Shown piece by piece: positions 23,074 through 31,901 of a DNA stretch of 62,829 nt. Both the position numbers and the translations under genes were made by a program. The DNA is from Pseudomonadota bacterium (lineage in GTDB: Bacteria; Pseudomonadota; Alphaproteobacteria; Rhizobiales; Xanthobacteraceae). Positions within the stretch are counted from its first letter, which is position 1. Every line of letters starts with the position of its first letter. Location: contig JAFEFL010000038.1 in NCBI GenBank assembly GCA_018240595.1, positions 1 through 62,829 on the forward strand. Reading direction: 5' to 3'. The notes under the pieces were generated by a model. The model was not told the DNA's origin and did not search any database. It saw only the letters and a program-made list of their open reading frames with translations.

Positions 23074-24099
23074 ATGGCAAACATCGAACTCGGTCTCGAT
23101 ACCTTCGGCGACATCACCGATGGCGCCGACGGCAAGCCGCTGCCGGCGGCGCAGGTGATCCGCAACCTGATCGACGAGGCCGTGCTGGCCGATGAGACCG
23201 GCGTCAATTTCATCGGCGTCGGCGAGCATCACCGCGCCGACTTTGCCGTATCGTCACCCGAGATGGTGCTGGCGACGATTGCCGGCCGCACCAAGCGCAT
23301 CCGCCTCGGCTCGGCGGTGACGGTGCTGTCGTCGGACGATCCGATCCGCGTCTATCAGCGCTTCGCAACGCTCAACGCCGCCTCGAACGGCCGCGCCGAA
23401 GTGATCCTCGGCCGCGGCTCGTTTATAGAGTCGTTTCCGCTGTTCGGCTTCGACCTCAACAAATACGAAGAGCTGTTCAACGAGAAGCTTGATCTGTACG
23501 CCGCGGTGCTGAAGCAGGAGCCCATCACCTGGCAGGGATCGACGCGGCCGCCGCTCAAGAACCAGAGCGTCTATCCCAAACTCGACACCCCGCTGACCAC
23601 CTGGATCGGCGTCGGCGGCACGCCGGAGTCTGTGATGCGCGCGGCGCATTACGGCTTCCCGATGATGCTCGCCATCATCGGCGGCGACCCGAAGCGCTTT
23701 GCGCCTTATGTCGATCTGTACAAGCGCGCGCTCGGCGAGACGAAGAAGCCCGAGCTGCCGATCGGCGTGCACTCGCACGGCTATGTTGCCGCGACCGACG
23801 CGCAGGCGAGGGAAGAGCTGTTTGCCGACTACAAGCGCATGCGCGACAAGATCGGTGCCGAGCGCGGCTGGCCGCCGTTCGGCAAGGCCGAGTTCGAGCG
23901 CGAAATCTCGGGCGGCTCGCTCTATGTCGGCTCGCCGGAAACGGTGGCGAAGAAGATCGCCGGCACGATCAAGGCGCTGGGTGCGGCCCGCTTCGACATG
24001 AAGTATTCGGCCGGGCCGTTGTCGCACGCCAAGATGATGCGCTGCATCGAGCTTTACGGCACCAAGGTCGCGCCGCTGGTTCGCGAATTGGCCGTCTAG
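23074..24099 (+). CDS. LLM class flavin-dependent oxidoreductase
   Basis: A 341-residue protein of the bacterial luciferase-like monooxygenase superfamily. Family traits are ELGLDTFGDI at the start, FIGVGEHHRADFAVSSPE, AVTVLSSDDPIRVYQRFATLNAASNGRAEVILGRGSF and a terminal region with AKKIAGTIKALG. These enzymes use FMNH2 or F420 to oxidise varied compounds; the substrate is not evident. ATG 23074 gives MANIELGL; an upstream in-frame extension from 23014 lacks a ribosome site. It stands alone between ntrC and ntrY. Confidence 0.85.
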   Translation: MANIELGLDTFGDITDGADGKPLPAAQVIRNLIDEAVLADETGVNFIGVGEHHRADFAVSSPEMVLATIAGRTKRIRLGSAVTVLSSDDPIRVYQRFATLNAASNGRAEVILGRGSFIESFPLFGFDLNKYEELFNEKLDLYAAVLKQEPITWQGSTRPPLKNQSVYPKLDTPLTTWIGVGGTPESVMRAAHYGFPMMLAIIGGDPKRFAPYVDLYKRALGETKKPELPIGVHSHGYVAATDAQAREELFADYKRMRDKIGAERGWPPFGKAEFEREISGGSLYVGSPETVAKKIAGTIKALGAARFDMKYSAGPLSHAKMMRCIELYGTKVAPLVRELAV

Positions 24100-24165
24100 G
24101 GACAGGCAGACAGGCCCGGGCGGCTACACAAGCGCCGCCTAAACTGACGGCGACGCGCCCCAGTC

Positions 24166-24196
24166 TTGTCGCAATTCGGCAACATTGTTGTATAAA
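24166..24196 (+). promoter_or_regulatory. Candidate promoter upstream of ntrY
   Basis: TTGTCG at 24166-24171 and TATAAA at 24191-24196 resemble -35 and -10 boxes with a long 19-base spacer, about 120 bases before the ntrY start. This is a pattern match only; no other support is visible. Confidence 0.3.
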
Positions 24197-24314
24197 AGCA
24201 TCAGTGCTGGCTGGCTCTGTCCCTGATTCCCTCGGCCAGACCATCGCCGGCGCGGCGCTCGCGCCGCTCCGCCTGACCGAATTCTGCCGATAGATCAGAA
24301 GCAAGACCGTCTGC

Positions 24315-26600
24315 ATGAGCCTCGACCAGGCTACGTCCGCCGAATTGTCCGGAACGTCCGCTCCCGCCAAGCGTGAGGGCACTCGCATCGTGGGGCCGAT
24401 CGCCGTTGGCCTGGCGCTGCTGTCGGCCTTCGTCACCTTCGTTGTTCTGGCCGACCTGACGCCGATCGCGCCGACGCACTACGTCGTCGTCTCGCTGCTG
24501 CTCGCCAACGCCACGACGGTCCTCCTGCTGCTCGGCATCATCGTGCGCGAGGTCTGGCAGGTGGTGCAGGCGAGGCGGTCCGGCCGCGCCGCCGCCCGGC
24601 TGCATGTGCGCATCGTCGGCCTGTTCTCGATTATTGCCGCGGCGCCGGCGATTCTGGTGGCGATCGTCGCGAGCGTCACGCTCGATCGCGGCCTCGACCG
24701 GCTGTTCTCGACGCGCACCCGCGCCGCCATCGAGAATTCGCTGATCGTGGCGGAAGCCTATTTGCGCGACCACGCCCAGATCGTGCGCTCCGACATCCTG
24801 GTGATGGCATTCGATCTGTCACGCTCGAAGGCGATCATCGAGGGCAATCCCGAACAGCTCAAACAATTCCTGACGTTCCAGGCCGCCGTGCGCGGGCTCG
24901 CGGCCGCCATCATCTTCGACGGCGACCTCAAGGAAGTCGCGCGCGCCGACGTTCAGATCAACCAGACGTTCGCGCTACCGCCCCGCGAAGCGCTGCCGAC
25001 CATCAGCGACAAGGAGCCGCAGCTCGTCCTGTTGCCCGACACCAACTACGTCGCGGCGATGATCAAGCTGCAGAACTACGACAACCGTTATCTCTACGTG
25101 ACGCGGTTGCTCGATCCTCGCGTCGTGCCGCAGTTGCGCGAGACGCGAGCCAGCGTCTCCGAATACATCGCGATCGAGCAGCGCCGTTTCGGCGTCCAGG
25201 TCGCCTTCGGGTTGATGTACACGGTCATCGCCCTGATCGTGCTCTTGTCGGCTGTGTGGCTCGGCTTCAACTTCGCCAACAAACTGGTGGCGCCGATCCG
25301 CCGGCTGATCGGCGCCGCCAATGCGGTGTCGGAGGGCAACCTGTTCGTCCGTGTGCCGGTGCGGCAGTCGGAAGGCGATCTCGCCCATCTCGGCGAGACC
25401 TTCAACCGCATGACGCAGGAACTGCGCACGCAGCGCGACGATCTGGTGCGTGCGCGCGACGTCATCGATACGCGCCGCCTGTTCACCGAAGCGGTGCTGG
25501 CCGGCGCCAGCGCCGGCGTCATCGGCGTCGACAGCTTCGGCAATGTCAGCATCCTTAACCGCTCGGCCGAGAAGCTGATTGGTTTTACCGAGGCGCAAGC
25601 GATCGGCAAGCCTCTGATCGAAGTGTTCCCCGAGTTGGCCGGCATCATGCTGACCGCCAAGCACGGTGGCCGCACCCAGGACCAGGTGACGATCAACCGG
25701 GCAGGGCGCGAACGCAATCTGTCGGTTCGCGTCACCAGCGAGCGATCCGGCGCCTCCGACCACGGCTATGTCATCACGCTCGACGACATCACCGAACTCG
25801 TCACCGCGCAGCGCTCCTCGGCCTGGGCCGACATCGCCCGCCGCATCGCTCACGAAATCAAGAATCCGCTGACGCCGATTCAGCTCTCCGCCGAGCGGCT
25901 GCGCCGCAAATACGGCAAGGTGATCGTCGAGGACCGCGGCGTGTTCGAACAGTGCACCGACACCATCATCCGCCAGGTCGACGACATCCGGCAGATGGTG
26001 GACGAGTTCTCCAAATTCGCGCGCATGCCCAAGCCCGTCATCGCCGGCGAGGACGTCGCCGACACCGTGCGCCAGGCAGTGTTCCTGCAGCGCGTCGGCA
26101 ATCCCGATCTCGAGATCACCGCCGAAACGTCGGAATCGCCGATGCCGGCGCAGATCGACCGCCGCCTGATTTCGCAGGCGCTGACCAATCTCATCAAGAA
26201 CGCGACCGAAGCGGTGGCGGCCGTGCCGCCTGAAGAACTTACCAAGGACGGCGGCAAGGGCACGATCCGAGTCTTTGCGGCGCGCGAAGGCAACGACATC
26301 GTCATCGACATCGTCGACAACGGCATCGGTCTGCCACGCGAAAACCGCAACCGCCTGATGGAGCCCTATGTAACGACACGCGAGAAAGGCACCGGCCTTG
26401 GTCTCGCCATCGTCGGCCGCATTCTCGAGGAGCATGGCGGCGGGCTCGAATTGCGCGATGCCGCCGACAAGATTCCCGGCCAGCGCGGCGCCTGGATGCG
26501 GATGCGCTTTGCCGCCGCCGGCAAGCCGCCGGCGCGCGCCGCCAATGAAACCGAAACGGCTGCCGCGGTGGCGGTAGCCGAAAAGACGACCAACGAGTGA
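24315..26600 (+). CDS. ntrY: Nitrogen regulation sensor histidine kinase NtrY
   Basis: A 761-residue membrane kinase. Three hydrophobic helices lie in the first 120 residues, then a periplasmic region of about 160 residues, another helix (around FGLMYTVIALIVLLSAVWLGF), a HAMP domain, a PAS domain and a kinase core with H-box [41 protein letters not shown] and GTGLGLAIVGRI. NtrY pairs with NtrX in nitrogen, redox or envelope control in alphaproteobacteria. The C-terminal tail is Ala/Glu-rich. ntrX starts 5 bases after the stop. Confidence 0.96.
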   Translation: MSLDQATSAELSGTSAPAKREGTRIVGPIAVGLALLSAFVTFVVLADLTPIAPTHYVVVSLLLANATTVLLLLGIIVREVWQVVQARRSGRAAARLHVRIVGLFSIIAAAPAILVAIVASVTLDRGLDRLFSTRTRAAIENSLIVAEAYLRDHAQIVRSDILVMAFDLSRSKAIIEGNPEQLKQFLTFQAAVRGLAAAIIFDGDLKEVARADVQINQTFALPPREALPTISDKEPQLVLLPDTNYVAAMIKLQNYDNRYLYVTRLLDPRVVPQLRETRASVSEYIAIEQRRFGVQVAFGLMYTVIALIVLLSAVWLGFNFANKLVAPIRRLIGAANAVSEGNLFVRVPVRQSEGDLAHLGETFNRMTQELRTQRDDLVRARDVIDTRRLFTEAVLAGASAGVIGVDSFGNVSILNRSAEKLIGFTEAQAIGKPLIEVFPELAGIMLTAKHGGRTQDQVTINRAGRERNLSVRVTSERSGASDHGYVITLDDITELVTAQRSSAWADIARRIAHEIKNPLTPIQLSAERLRRKYGKVIVEDRGVFEQCTDTIIRQVDDIRQMVDEFSKFARMPKPVIAGEDVADTVRQAVFLQRVGNPDLEITAETSESPMPAQIDRRLISQALTNLIKNATEAVAAVPPEELTKDGGKGTIRVFAAREGNDIVIDIVDNGIGLPRENRNRLMEPYVTTREKGTGLGLAIVGRILEEHGGGLELRDAADKIPGQRGAWMRMRFAAAGKPPARAANETETAAAVAVAEKTTNE

Positions 26601-26605
26601 ACGCT

Positions 26606-27973
26606 ATGTCCGCCGAGATTCTCATCGTCGACGATGAAGCTGATATCCGCGACCTGGTCGCCGGTATCCTGGAGGACGAGGGCTTCGTCGCGCGTACCGC
26701 GCGCAACAGCGACGACGCCCTGCAGTCCATCGTGACCCGCAGGCCGAACCTGATCTTCCTCGATATCTGGCTGCAGGGCTCCAAGCTCGACGGCCTGCAA
26801 TTGCTCGGCATCCTCAGGGGCGAGCATCCCGAGATTCCGATCGTCATGATCTCGGGGCATGGCAACATCGAGACCGCCGTCGCCGCCATCAAGCAAGGCG
26901 CCTACGACTTCATCGAGAAGCCGTTCAAGGCCGACCGCTTGGTGCTGGTCGCCGAGCGCGCGCTGGAGACGTCGCGGCTCAAGCGCGAGGTGAAGCAGCT
27001 CAAGCAACTGGCGCCGTCGCCGTCCATGCTGGTCGGCGGCTCGCCGTCGATGTCGAGCCTGCGGCAGGCGATCGAGCGCGTGGCGCCGACCAACAGCCGC
27101 GTCCTCATCGTTGGCCCGTCCGGAGCCGGCAAGGAGCTGGCGGCGCGCACCATGCATCAGTTGTCGGCGCGGGCGAACGGACCGTTCATCGTCATCAACG
27201 CCGCCGCAATCACGCCGGAGCGCATGGAAACCGAGCTGTTCGGTGTCGAGGCCAGCGGCGCCGAGGCGCGCAAGCCCGGCGCGCTGGAAGAGGCCCATGG
27301 CGGCACCCTGTTCATCGACGACGTCGCCGATCTGCCGCGCGAGACCCAGAACAAGATCCTGCGCGTGCTGGTCGATCAGACCTTCAGCCGCGTTGGCGGC
27401 TCGAGCAAGGTCGCCGTCGATGTCCGCATCGTCGCCTCGACCTCGCGCAATCTCGAAGCCGCGATTGCGGCTGGCGAATTCCGCGAGGATCTCTATCACC
27501 GTCTTTCGGTGGTGCCGATCCGCGTGCCGCCCTTGTCGGAGCGGCGCGAGGACATACCGTCGCTGATCGATTACTTCATGGACCAGATCTCGCAGTCGAC
27601 CGGCCTGCCGAAGCGCCGTATCGGCGAGGACGCCATGGCGGTCCTGCAGTCGCACAACTGGCCGGGCAATGTCCGTCAGTTGCGCAACAACATCGAACGT
27701 CTGATGATTCTGGCCGGCGGCGATCCCGATGCCGTCATCAATGCCGGCATGTTGCCGCAGGATGTCGGCTCGATGGTGCCGGCGATGCCGAACGGCAACG
27801 GCGGCGAGCAACTCATGGGGCTGCCGCTGCGCGACGCGCGTGAGGTGTTCGAGCGCGAATACCTGGTGGCGCAGATCTCGCGCTTCGGCGGCAATATCTC
27901 GCGCACCGCGGAGTTCGTGGGCATGGAGCGCTCGGCGCTGCATCGCAAGCTCAAGGCCCTCGGGATCGGCTAA
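26606..27973 (+). CDS. ntrX: Nitrogen regulation response regulator NtrX
   Basis: A 455-residue regulator paired with NtrY. The receiver domain has ILIVDDEADIRDL, phospho-Asp in LIFLDIWLQG and the lysine in EKPFKADRL. The AAA+ domain keeps Walker A VGPSGAGKELAARTM and Walker B LFIDDVADLP. The GAFTGA sigma54-contact loop is replaced by a segment reading GVEASGAEARKPGALE. A Fis-like helix-turn-helix closes the protein. Absence of GAFTGA is known for alphaproteobacterial NtrX, so it likely acts on sigma70 promoters. ATG 26606 is preferred over GTG 26597, which overlaps the ntrY stop. Confidence 0.95.
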   Translation: MSAEILIVDDEADIRDLVAGILEDEGFVARTARNSDDALQSIVTRRPNLIFLDIWLQGSKLDGLQLLGILRGEHPEIPIVMISGHGNIETAVAAIKQGAYDFIEKPFKADRLVLVAERALETSRLKREVKQLKQLAPSPSMLVGGSPSMSSLRQAIERVAPTNSRVLIVGPSGAGKELAARTMHQLSARANGPFIVINAAAITPERMETELFGVEASGAEARKPGALEEAHGGTLFIDDVADLPRETQNKILRVLVDQTFSRVGGSSKVAVDVRIVASTSRNLEAAIAAGEFREDLYHRLSVVPIRVPPLSERREDIPSLIDYFMDQISQSTGLPKRRIGEDAMAVLQSHNWPGNVRQLRNNIERLMILAGGDPDAVINAGMLPQDVGSMVPAMPNGNGGEQLMGLPLRDAREVFEREYLVAQISRFGGNISRTAEFVGMERSALHRKLKALGIG

Positions 27974-27990
27974 CGCGAGGAATTTGCCCG

Positions 27991-28848
27991 ATGTCCCGCA
28001 TCGCTTACGTCAATGGCCGTTATTTGCCGCGCGGCGATGCCATGGTCGGCATTGAGGATCGCGGCTTCCAGTTCGCCGACGGCGTCTACGAAGTCTGCGA
28101 GGTGAGGGGCGGCAAGCTGGTCGATGAGCGCCGCCACATGGCGCGCCTGCAGCGTTCGCTCGATCTGTTGCGCATGGACCGGCCGATGCCGGCGTCGTCG
28201 CTCGCAATCGTGATGCGCGAGACCATCCGGCGCAACCGCGTCACCAATGGGGTTGTTTATGTTCAGGTGACGCGCGGCGAGATGCGCCGTGATTTCCCGT
28301 TCCCGCCGGCGGGCACACCGCCGACCGTGGTGGTCACCGCGCGCAGCAACGATCCGGCGAAGATCGACGCACAGGCAGAGGCCGGCATCGCGGTGATCAC
28401 CGTGCCGGACGAGCGCTGGCGACACGTCGATATTAAATCGGTGGCGCTGCTGCCGAATGTGCTGGCGAAGCAGCAGGCGCGGGAGCAGGGCGCACGCGAG
28501 GCCTGGCTGGTGGATGCGCAGGGCCGGGTGACCGAGGGCGCCTCGTCGACCGCCTGGATCGTGACCCGCGACGGCGTCCTGGTGACGCGGCCGCTCGGCG
28601 GCGACATCCTGCCGGGCATCACCCGTTCCGTGGTCATGGATCTGATCGCCGAGCAGGGTCTGCGCTTCGAGGAGCGGGCGTTCACGGTCGAGGAGGCCTA
28701 CGCGGCGCGCGAGGCCTTTGTGACGTCGGCCAGCCAGTCGGTCATGCCGGTCGTGGAAATCGACGGCCGGCCGATCGGCAACCGCGCGCCGGGCATGACG
28801 GCGACGGCGCTGCGCCGCGATTATCACGGCACGGCCGAGTTGACCTGA
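27991..28848 (+). CDS. dat: D-amino-acid transaminase
   Basis: A 285-residue class IV PLP aminotransferase. The start SRIAYVNGRYLPRGDAMV and EDRGFQFADGVYEV are typical of D-alanine transaminases, with the PLP lysine in DIKSVALLPNVLAKQ and the phosphate-binding ITRSVVMDL near the C-terminus. The enzyme makes D-glutamate and D-alanine for peptidoglycan from 2-oxo acids. A branched-chain aminotransferase role cannot be fully excluded. The order ntrX-dat-hfq-hflX is conserved in related genomes. Confidence 0.9.
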   Translation: MSRIAYVNGRYLPRGDAMVGIEDRGFQFADGVYEVCEVRGGKLVDERRHMARLQRSLDLLRMDRPMPASSLAIVMRETIRRNRVTNGVVYVQVTRGEMRRDFPFPPAGTPPTVVVTARSNDPAKIDAQAEAGIAVITVPDERWRHVDIKSVALLPNVLAKQQAREQGAREAWLVDAQGRVTEGASSTAWIVTRDGVLVTRPLGGDILPGITRSVVMDLIAEQGLRFEERAFTVEEAYAAREAFVTSASQSVMPVVEIDGRPIGNRAPGMTATALRRDYHGTAELT

Positions 28849-29088
28849 GCGCGCCACTTTGGCCGTAACCGGCTACTCCGGCGAAATGAGGAAAATCGTA
28901 TCAATTTCAGCGACTTGTCGGAAAATCGCCCAACTTCCGCTTGCGCCGGACAGCGCGTTACCATCTAATAGCCGCTCCCGGGCCTCGGCTTCGCCGCCTC
29001 AAGGGGATAGGCGCAAAGACCTGTCGAGGACTAAAGGGCAACGATTGTCTCGCGCGTTAAGATGCGAGCTAAAAAATGGACCACGGCC

Positions 29089-29349
29089 ATGGCAGCCGAT
29101 CGAGCGCAGAACTTACAAGACACCTTCCTCAACCACGTACGAAAAGCAAAAATCCCGCTGACCATCTTCTTGGTCAACGGCGTGAAACTGCAAGGCGTCG
29201 TCACCTGGTTCGATAATTTCTGCGTCCTGCTGCGCCGGGACGGTCATTCGCAGCTCGTCTACAAGCATGCGATCTCGACCATCATGCCCGGCCATCCGAT
29301 CCAGTTGTTCGAAGGTGGCGAAGAGCCGCTGACGCCGGAAAAGGCTTAG
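29089..29349 (+). CDS. hfq: RNA chaperone Hfq
   Basis: An 86-residue Sm-like protein that forms hexamers and pairs small RNAs with mRNAs. Sm1 is seen in [16 protein letters not shown] through [20 protein letters not shown] and Sm2 in [11 protein letters not shown]. The C-terminal tail is short, as usual in alphaproteobacteria. The ATG at 29089 gives the family start MAADRAQ; an in-frame ATG at 29062 would add nine untypical residues. 240 bases without genes lie upstream and probably contain the promoter. hflX begins directly after the stop. Confidence 0.97.
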   Translation: MAADRAQNLQDTFLNHVRKAKIPLTIFLVNGVKLQGVVTWFDNFCVLLRRDGHSQLVYKHAISTIMPGHPIQLFEGGEEPLTPEKA

Positions 29350-30726
29350 TTGGAAGCACGCGATCGCGACAAGGGCATGGACACCCTGACCCCCTCGGGG
29401 TCGGGCAGCGGTCGTGCGCTCGTCATCGAGCCATGGGTTCGCACGCCGGGCGGCCGCGGCGCCGCGCATCTCATGGATACCCGCACGCCCGAGGCGCGCC
29501 TCGAGGAGGCGATGGGCCTTGCCCGCGCCATCGATCTCGATGTCGTCGAAGGCGGCCTGGTGCCGCTGCAGGCGATCAAGCCGGCGACTTATGTCGGCTC
29601 CGGCAAGGTCGATGAGATCGCCGGCCTGGTGAAGACCCACGAGGCGTCGGTCGTCATCATGGATTGCCCGATCTCGCCAGTGCAGCAGAAGAACCTCGAG
29701 AAGGCCTGGAACGCCAAGGTCATCGACCGCACCGGGCTGATCCTCGAAATCTTCGGCCGGCGCGCGCGCACGAAAGAGGGCGCGTTGCAGGTCGAGCACG
29801 CGCATCTGACCTATCAGAAGGGCCGGCTGGTGCGCTCGTGGACACATCTGGAGCGTCAGCGCGGCGGCTTCGGCTTCCTCGGCGGTCCCGGCGAAACGCA
29901 GATCGAGGCCGACCGGCGCATGCTGTCGGAGCGCATCGCGAAAATCGAAGCGGATCTAGAGAAGGTCAAGCGCACGCGCAAACTGCACCGCGACAGCCGC
30001 AAGCGAGTGCCGTACCCGATTGTGGCGCTGGTCGGTTACACCAACGCCGGCAAGTCGACGCTGTTCAATCGCGTGACGGCGGCCAGCGTGCTATCGGCCG
30101 ACATGCTGTTCGCCACGCTCGATCCGACCTTGCGGGCGATCGATCTGCCGCACGGCACGCGCATCATTCTCTCCGATACCGTCGGCTTCATTTCCGATCT
30201 GCCGACTATGCTGGTCGCGGCGTTCCGCGCCACGCTGGAGGAGGTGATCGAGGCCGACATCATCCTGCACGTGCGCGACATGTCGCATGAGGACACGGCG
30301 GCGCAATCGGCCGACGTCGCCAAGGTGCTCGGCGAACTCGGCATCGAGGCGACCGACCGGCGCATCATCGAAGTCTGGAACAAGATCGACGCGCTCGACG
30401 CCGACGGCCGCGGCCGCATTCTCAATCTCGCGGCCCGCCAGGGCGCGGACAACGCGCCGGTCGTGGTGTCGGCGCTGACCGGCGAGGGCGTCGCCGACCT
30501 TCTGGCGGCGATCGAAAAACGCCTTGGCGAAGGCCGCCAGACGCTCACGGTGTCGCTCGACGCCGCCGACGGCGCCGGTCTGAGCTGGCTCTACCGCCAC
30601 GCCGAAGTGCTGGAGAAGCGCAGCGACGACGAAGGCCACATGGAAGTTACCGTCCGCGCCACGCCGGACAAGGCGGCGCAGGTCCGGGCGAAGTTTTCTC
30701 AGCCTCATCCTGAGGAGCCCGCGTAG
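29350..30726 (+). CDS. hflX: GTPase HflX, with a repeat-derived C-terminal tail
   Basis: A 458-residue ribosome-associated GTPase that splits or rescues stalled ribosomes. The N-terminal HflX domain (TYVGSGKVDEIAG, FGRRARTKEGALQVEHA, GGFGFLGGPGETQIEADRR) precedes the G domain with G1 GYTNAGKSTLFN, G3 DTVGFISDLP and G4 NKID. The TTG at 29350 abuts the hfq stop and gives the MEARD start seen in relatives; ATG 29377 is the alternative. The last nine or so codons (SQPHPEEPA) lie in the palindromic repeat at 30703-30797, so the tail is specified by the repeat. Confidence 0.95.
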   Translation: MEARDRDKGMDTLTPSGSGSGRALVIEPWVRTPGGRGAAHLMDTRTPEARLEEAMGLARAIDLDVVEGGLVPLQAIKPATYVGSGKVDEIAGLVKTHEASVVIMDCPISPVQQKNLEKAWNAKVIDRTGLILEIFGRRARTKEGALQVEHAHLTYQKGRLVRSWTHLERQRGGFGFLGGPGETQIEADRRMLSERIAKIEADLEKVKRTRKLHRDSRKRVPYPIVALVGYTNAGKSTLFNRVTAASVLSADMLFATLDPTLRAIDLPHGTRIILSDTVGFISDLPTMLVAAFRATLEEVIEADIILHVRDMSHEDTAAQSADVAKVLGELGIEATDRRIIEVWNKIDALDADGRGRILNLAARQGADNAPVVVSALTGEGVADLLAAIEKRLGEGRQTLTVSLDAADGAGLSWLYRHAEVLEKRSDDEGHMEVTVRATPDKAAQVRAKFSQPHPEEPA

Positions 30727-30797
30727 CGGGCGTCTCGAAAGATGGGGCGGCCCCATGGTTCGAGACGCGCTCCTTTGGAGCGCTCCTCACCATGAGG
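30703..30797. repeat. Palindromic intergenic repeat between hflX and mazG
   Basis: A 95-base nested inverted repeat. Outer arms CCTCATCCTGAGGAGC (30703-30718) and GCTCCTCACCATGAGG (30782-30797) pair except at two central bases. Inner arms GCGTCTCGAA (30729-30738) and TTCGAGACGC (30759-30768) pair perfectly. Elements with these arms are widespread in Bradyrhizobium-type genomes, to my knowledge. It reads into the end of hflX on one side and stops 5 bases before the mazG stop on the other. It may act as a bidirectional terminator. Confidence 0.85.
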
Positions 30798-30802
30798 CCG
30801 AG

Positions 30803-31621
30803 TTACTCAGTCTTCTTCGCCTCGTCCCACAGCGCGTCCATCTCACTGAGCGTGGCGTCCTGCGGCTTCTTGCCTTGCGCTGCCAGCGCGCGCTCGATGG
30901 CGGTGAAGCGGCGCTCGAACTTGGCGTTGGTGGCGCGCAGGATGGCTTCCGGATCGGCGTCCAGATGCCGCGCCAGATTGACCACCGCGAACAAGAGATC
31001 GCCGACCTCGGCGGCGGCCAATTCTTTCTTGGCGAAATCGGTCTCGGCGCGGTCAAGCTCGGCTTCGATCTCGTCGGCTTCCTCGCGGATCTTCGCCAGC
31101 ACCGCGCGCGGATCGTTCCAGTCAAAGCCGACGCGGCCGGCCTTCTGCTGCAGCTTTAGCGCGCGGGTCAATGCGGGCAGGGCAACCGGCACGCCGTCCA
31201 GCGCGCTCGGCGGCTTCGGTGGATGACGCCGCGCCTTCTCGGCCCGTTCCTCGGCCTTGATGCGTTCCCACTGGGCGTTGACCGCCTGCGTGTCCTGGCC
31301 GCCGGCGTCGGCGAACACATGCGGATGCCGCCGGATCATCTTGGTGGTGACGGCCTCGACCACGCCGCCGAAGTCGAACGCACCTTGCTCCTCGGCCATC
31401 CGGGCGTGGAACACGACCTGCAGCAAGAGATCGCCGAGCTCGTCGCGCAGGTCCGGCAAGTCAGCGCGCGTGATCGCATCGGCGACCTCGTAGGCTTCCT
31501 CGATGGTGTAAGGCGCGATGGTCGAGAAATCCTGCTCAAGGTCCCACGGGCAGCCGGTCACCGGCGTGCGTAGCGCGGCCATGATCTCGATCAGGCGGGA
31601 GATGTCGCGGGACGGCTTCAC
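30803..31621 (-). CDS. mazG: Nucleoside triphosphate pyrophosphohydrolase MazG
   Basis: A 272-residue all-alpha NTP pyrophosphatase with two MazG domains. The N-terminal one has CPWDLEQDFSTIAPYTIEEAYEV and ELGDLLLQVVFHARM; the C-terminal one has REEADEIEAEL and EVGDLLFAVVNLARHL. The paired E-E-x-x-E and E-x-x-D residues bind Mg. It hydrolyses canonical and non-canonical NTPs and tempers the stringent response in E. coli. GTG 31621 is chosen because it gives the family start KPSRDISRLIEIM; the longer open frame upstream is not family-like. It converges with hflX at the repeat. Confidence 0.93.
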   Translation of the reverse strand: MKPSRDISRLIEIMAALRTPVTGCPWDLEQDFSTIAPYTIEEAYEVADAITRADLPDLRDELGDLLLQVVFHARMAEEQGAFDFGGVVEAVTTKMIRRHPHVFADAGGQDTQAVNAQWERIKAEERAEKARRHPPKPPSALDGVPVALPALTRALKLQQKAGRVGFDWNDPRAVLAKIREEADEIEAELDRAETDFAKKELAAAEVGDLLFAVVNLARHLDADPEAILRATNAKFERRFTAIERALAAQGKKPQDATLSEMDALWDEAKKTE

Positions 31622-31797
31622 GGGCTGGCTCGTGGGGCTCGGGATGGGATGGCTGGCGGTCTGGCCACGGCCACCGTACCGGTGCGGGCCGGCCAAGGCG
31701 CGGACGGCAAGCGGCCAAGAGCGGCTTATCCAGAGGCTTCGTCGGCGGGCCTCAGGTCGGCGTCTCCGCGCCAGGCCATCCTCGATTCGCATAAGAC

Positions 31798-31811
31798 ATA
31801 TTATGGAATAT
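31798..31811. promoter_or_regulatory. AT-rich inverted repeat in the mazG-MBL gap
   Basis: ATATT, four bases, AATAT form an inverted repeat in a short AT-rich patch inside very GC-rich DNA. It lies in the 280-base gap between mazG and the MBL gene, upstream of mazG. A promoter element or regulator-binding site is possible; there is no direct evidence for either. Confidence 0.3.
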
Positions 31812-31901
31812 ATTTAGGCGGGCACTTTGGCCCAGGAGCCAATGTGTCGCTTCAGCAATGCTGCGCATTTTATTGAAATCATGGCAGATTGCCGGCCGCG
31901 A

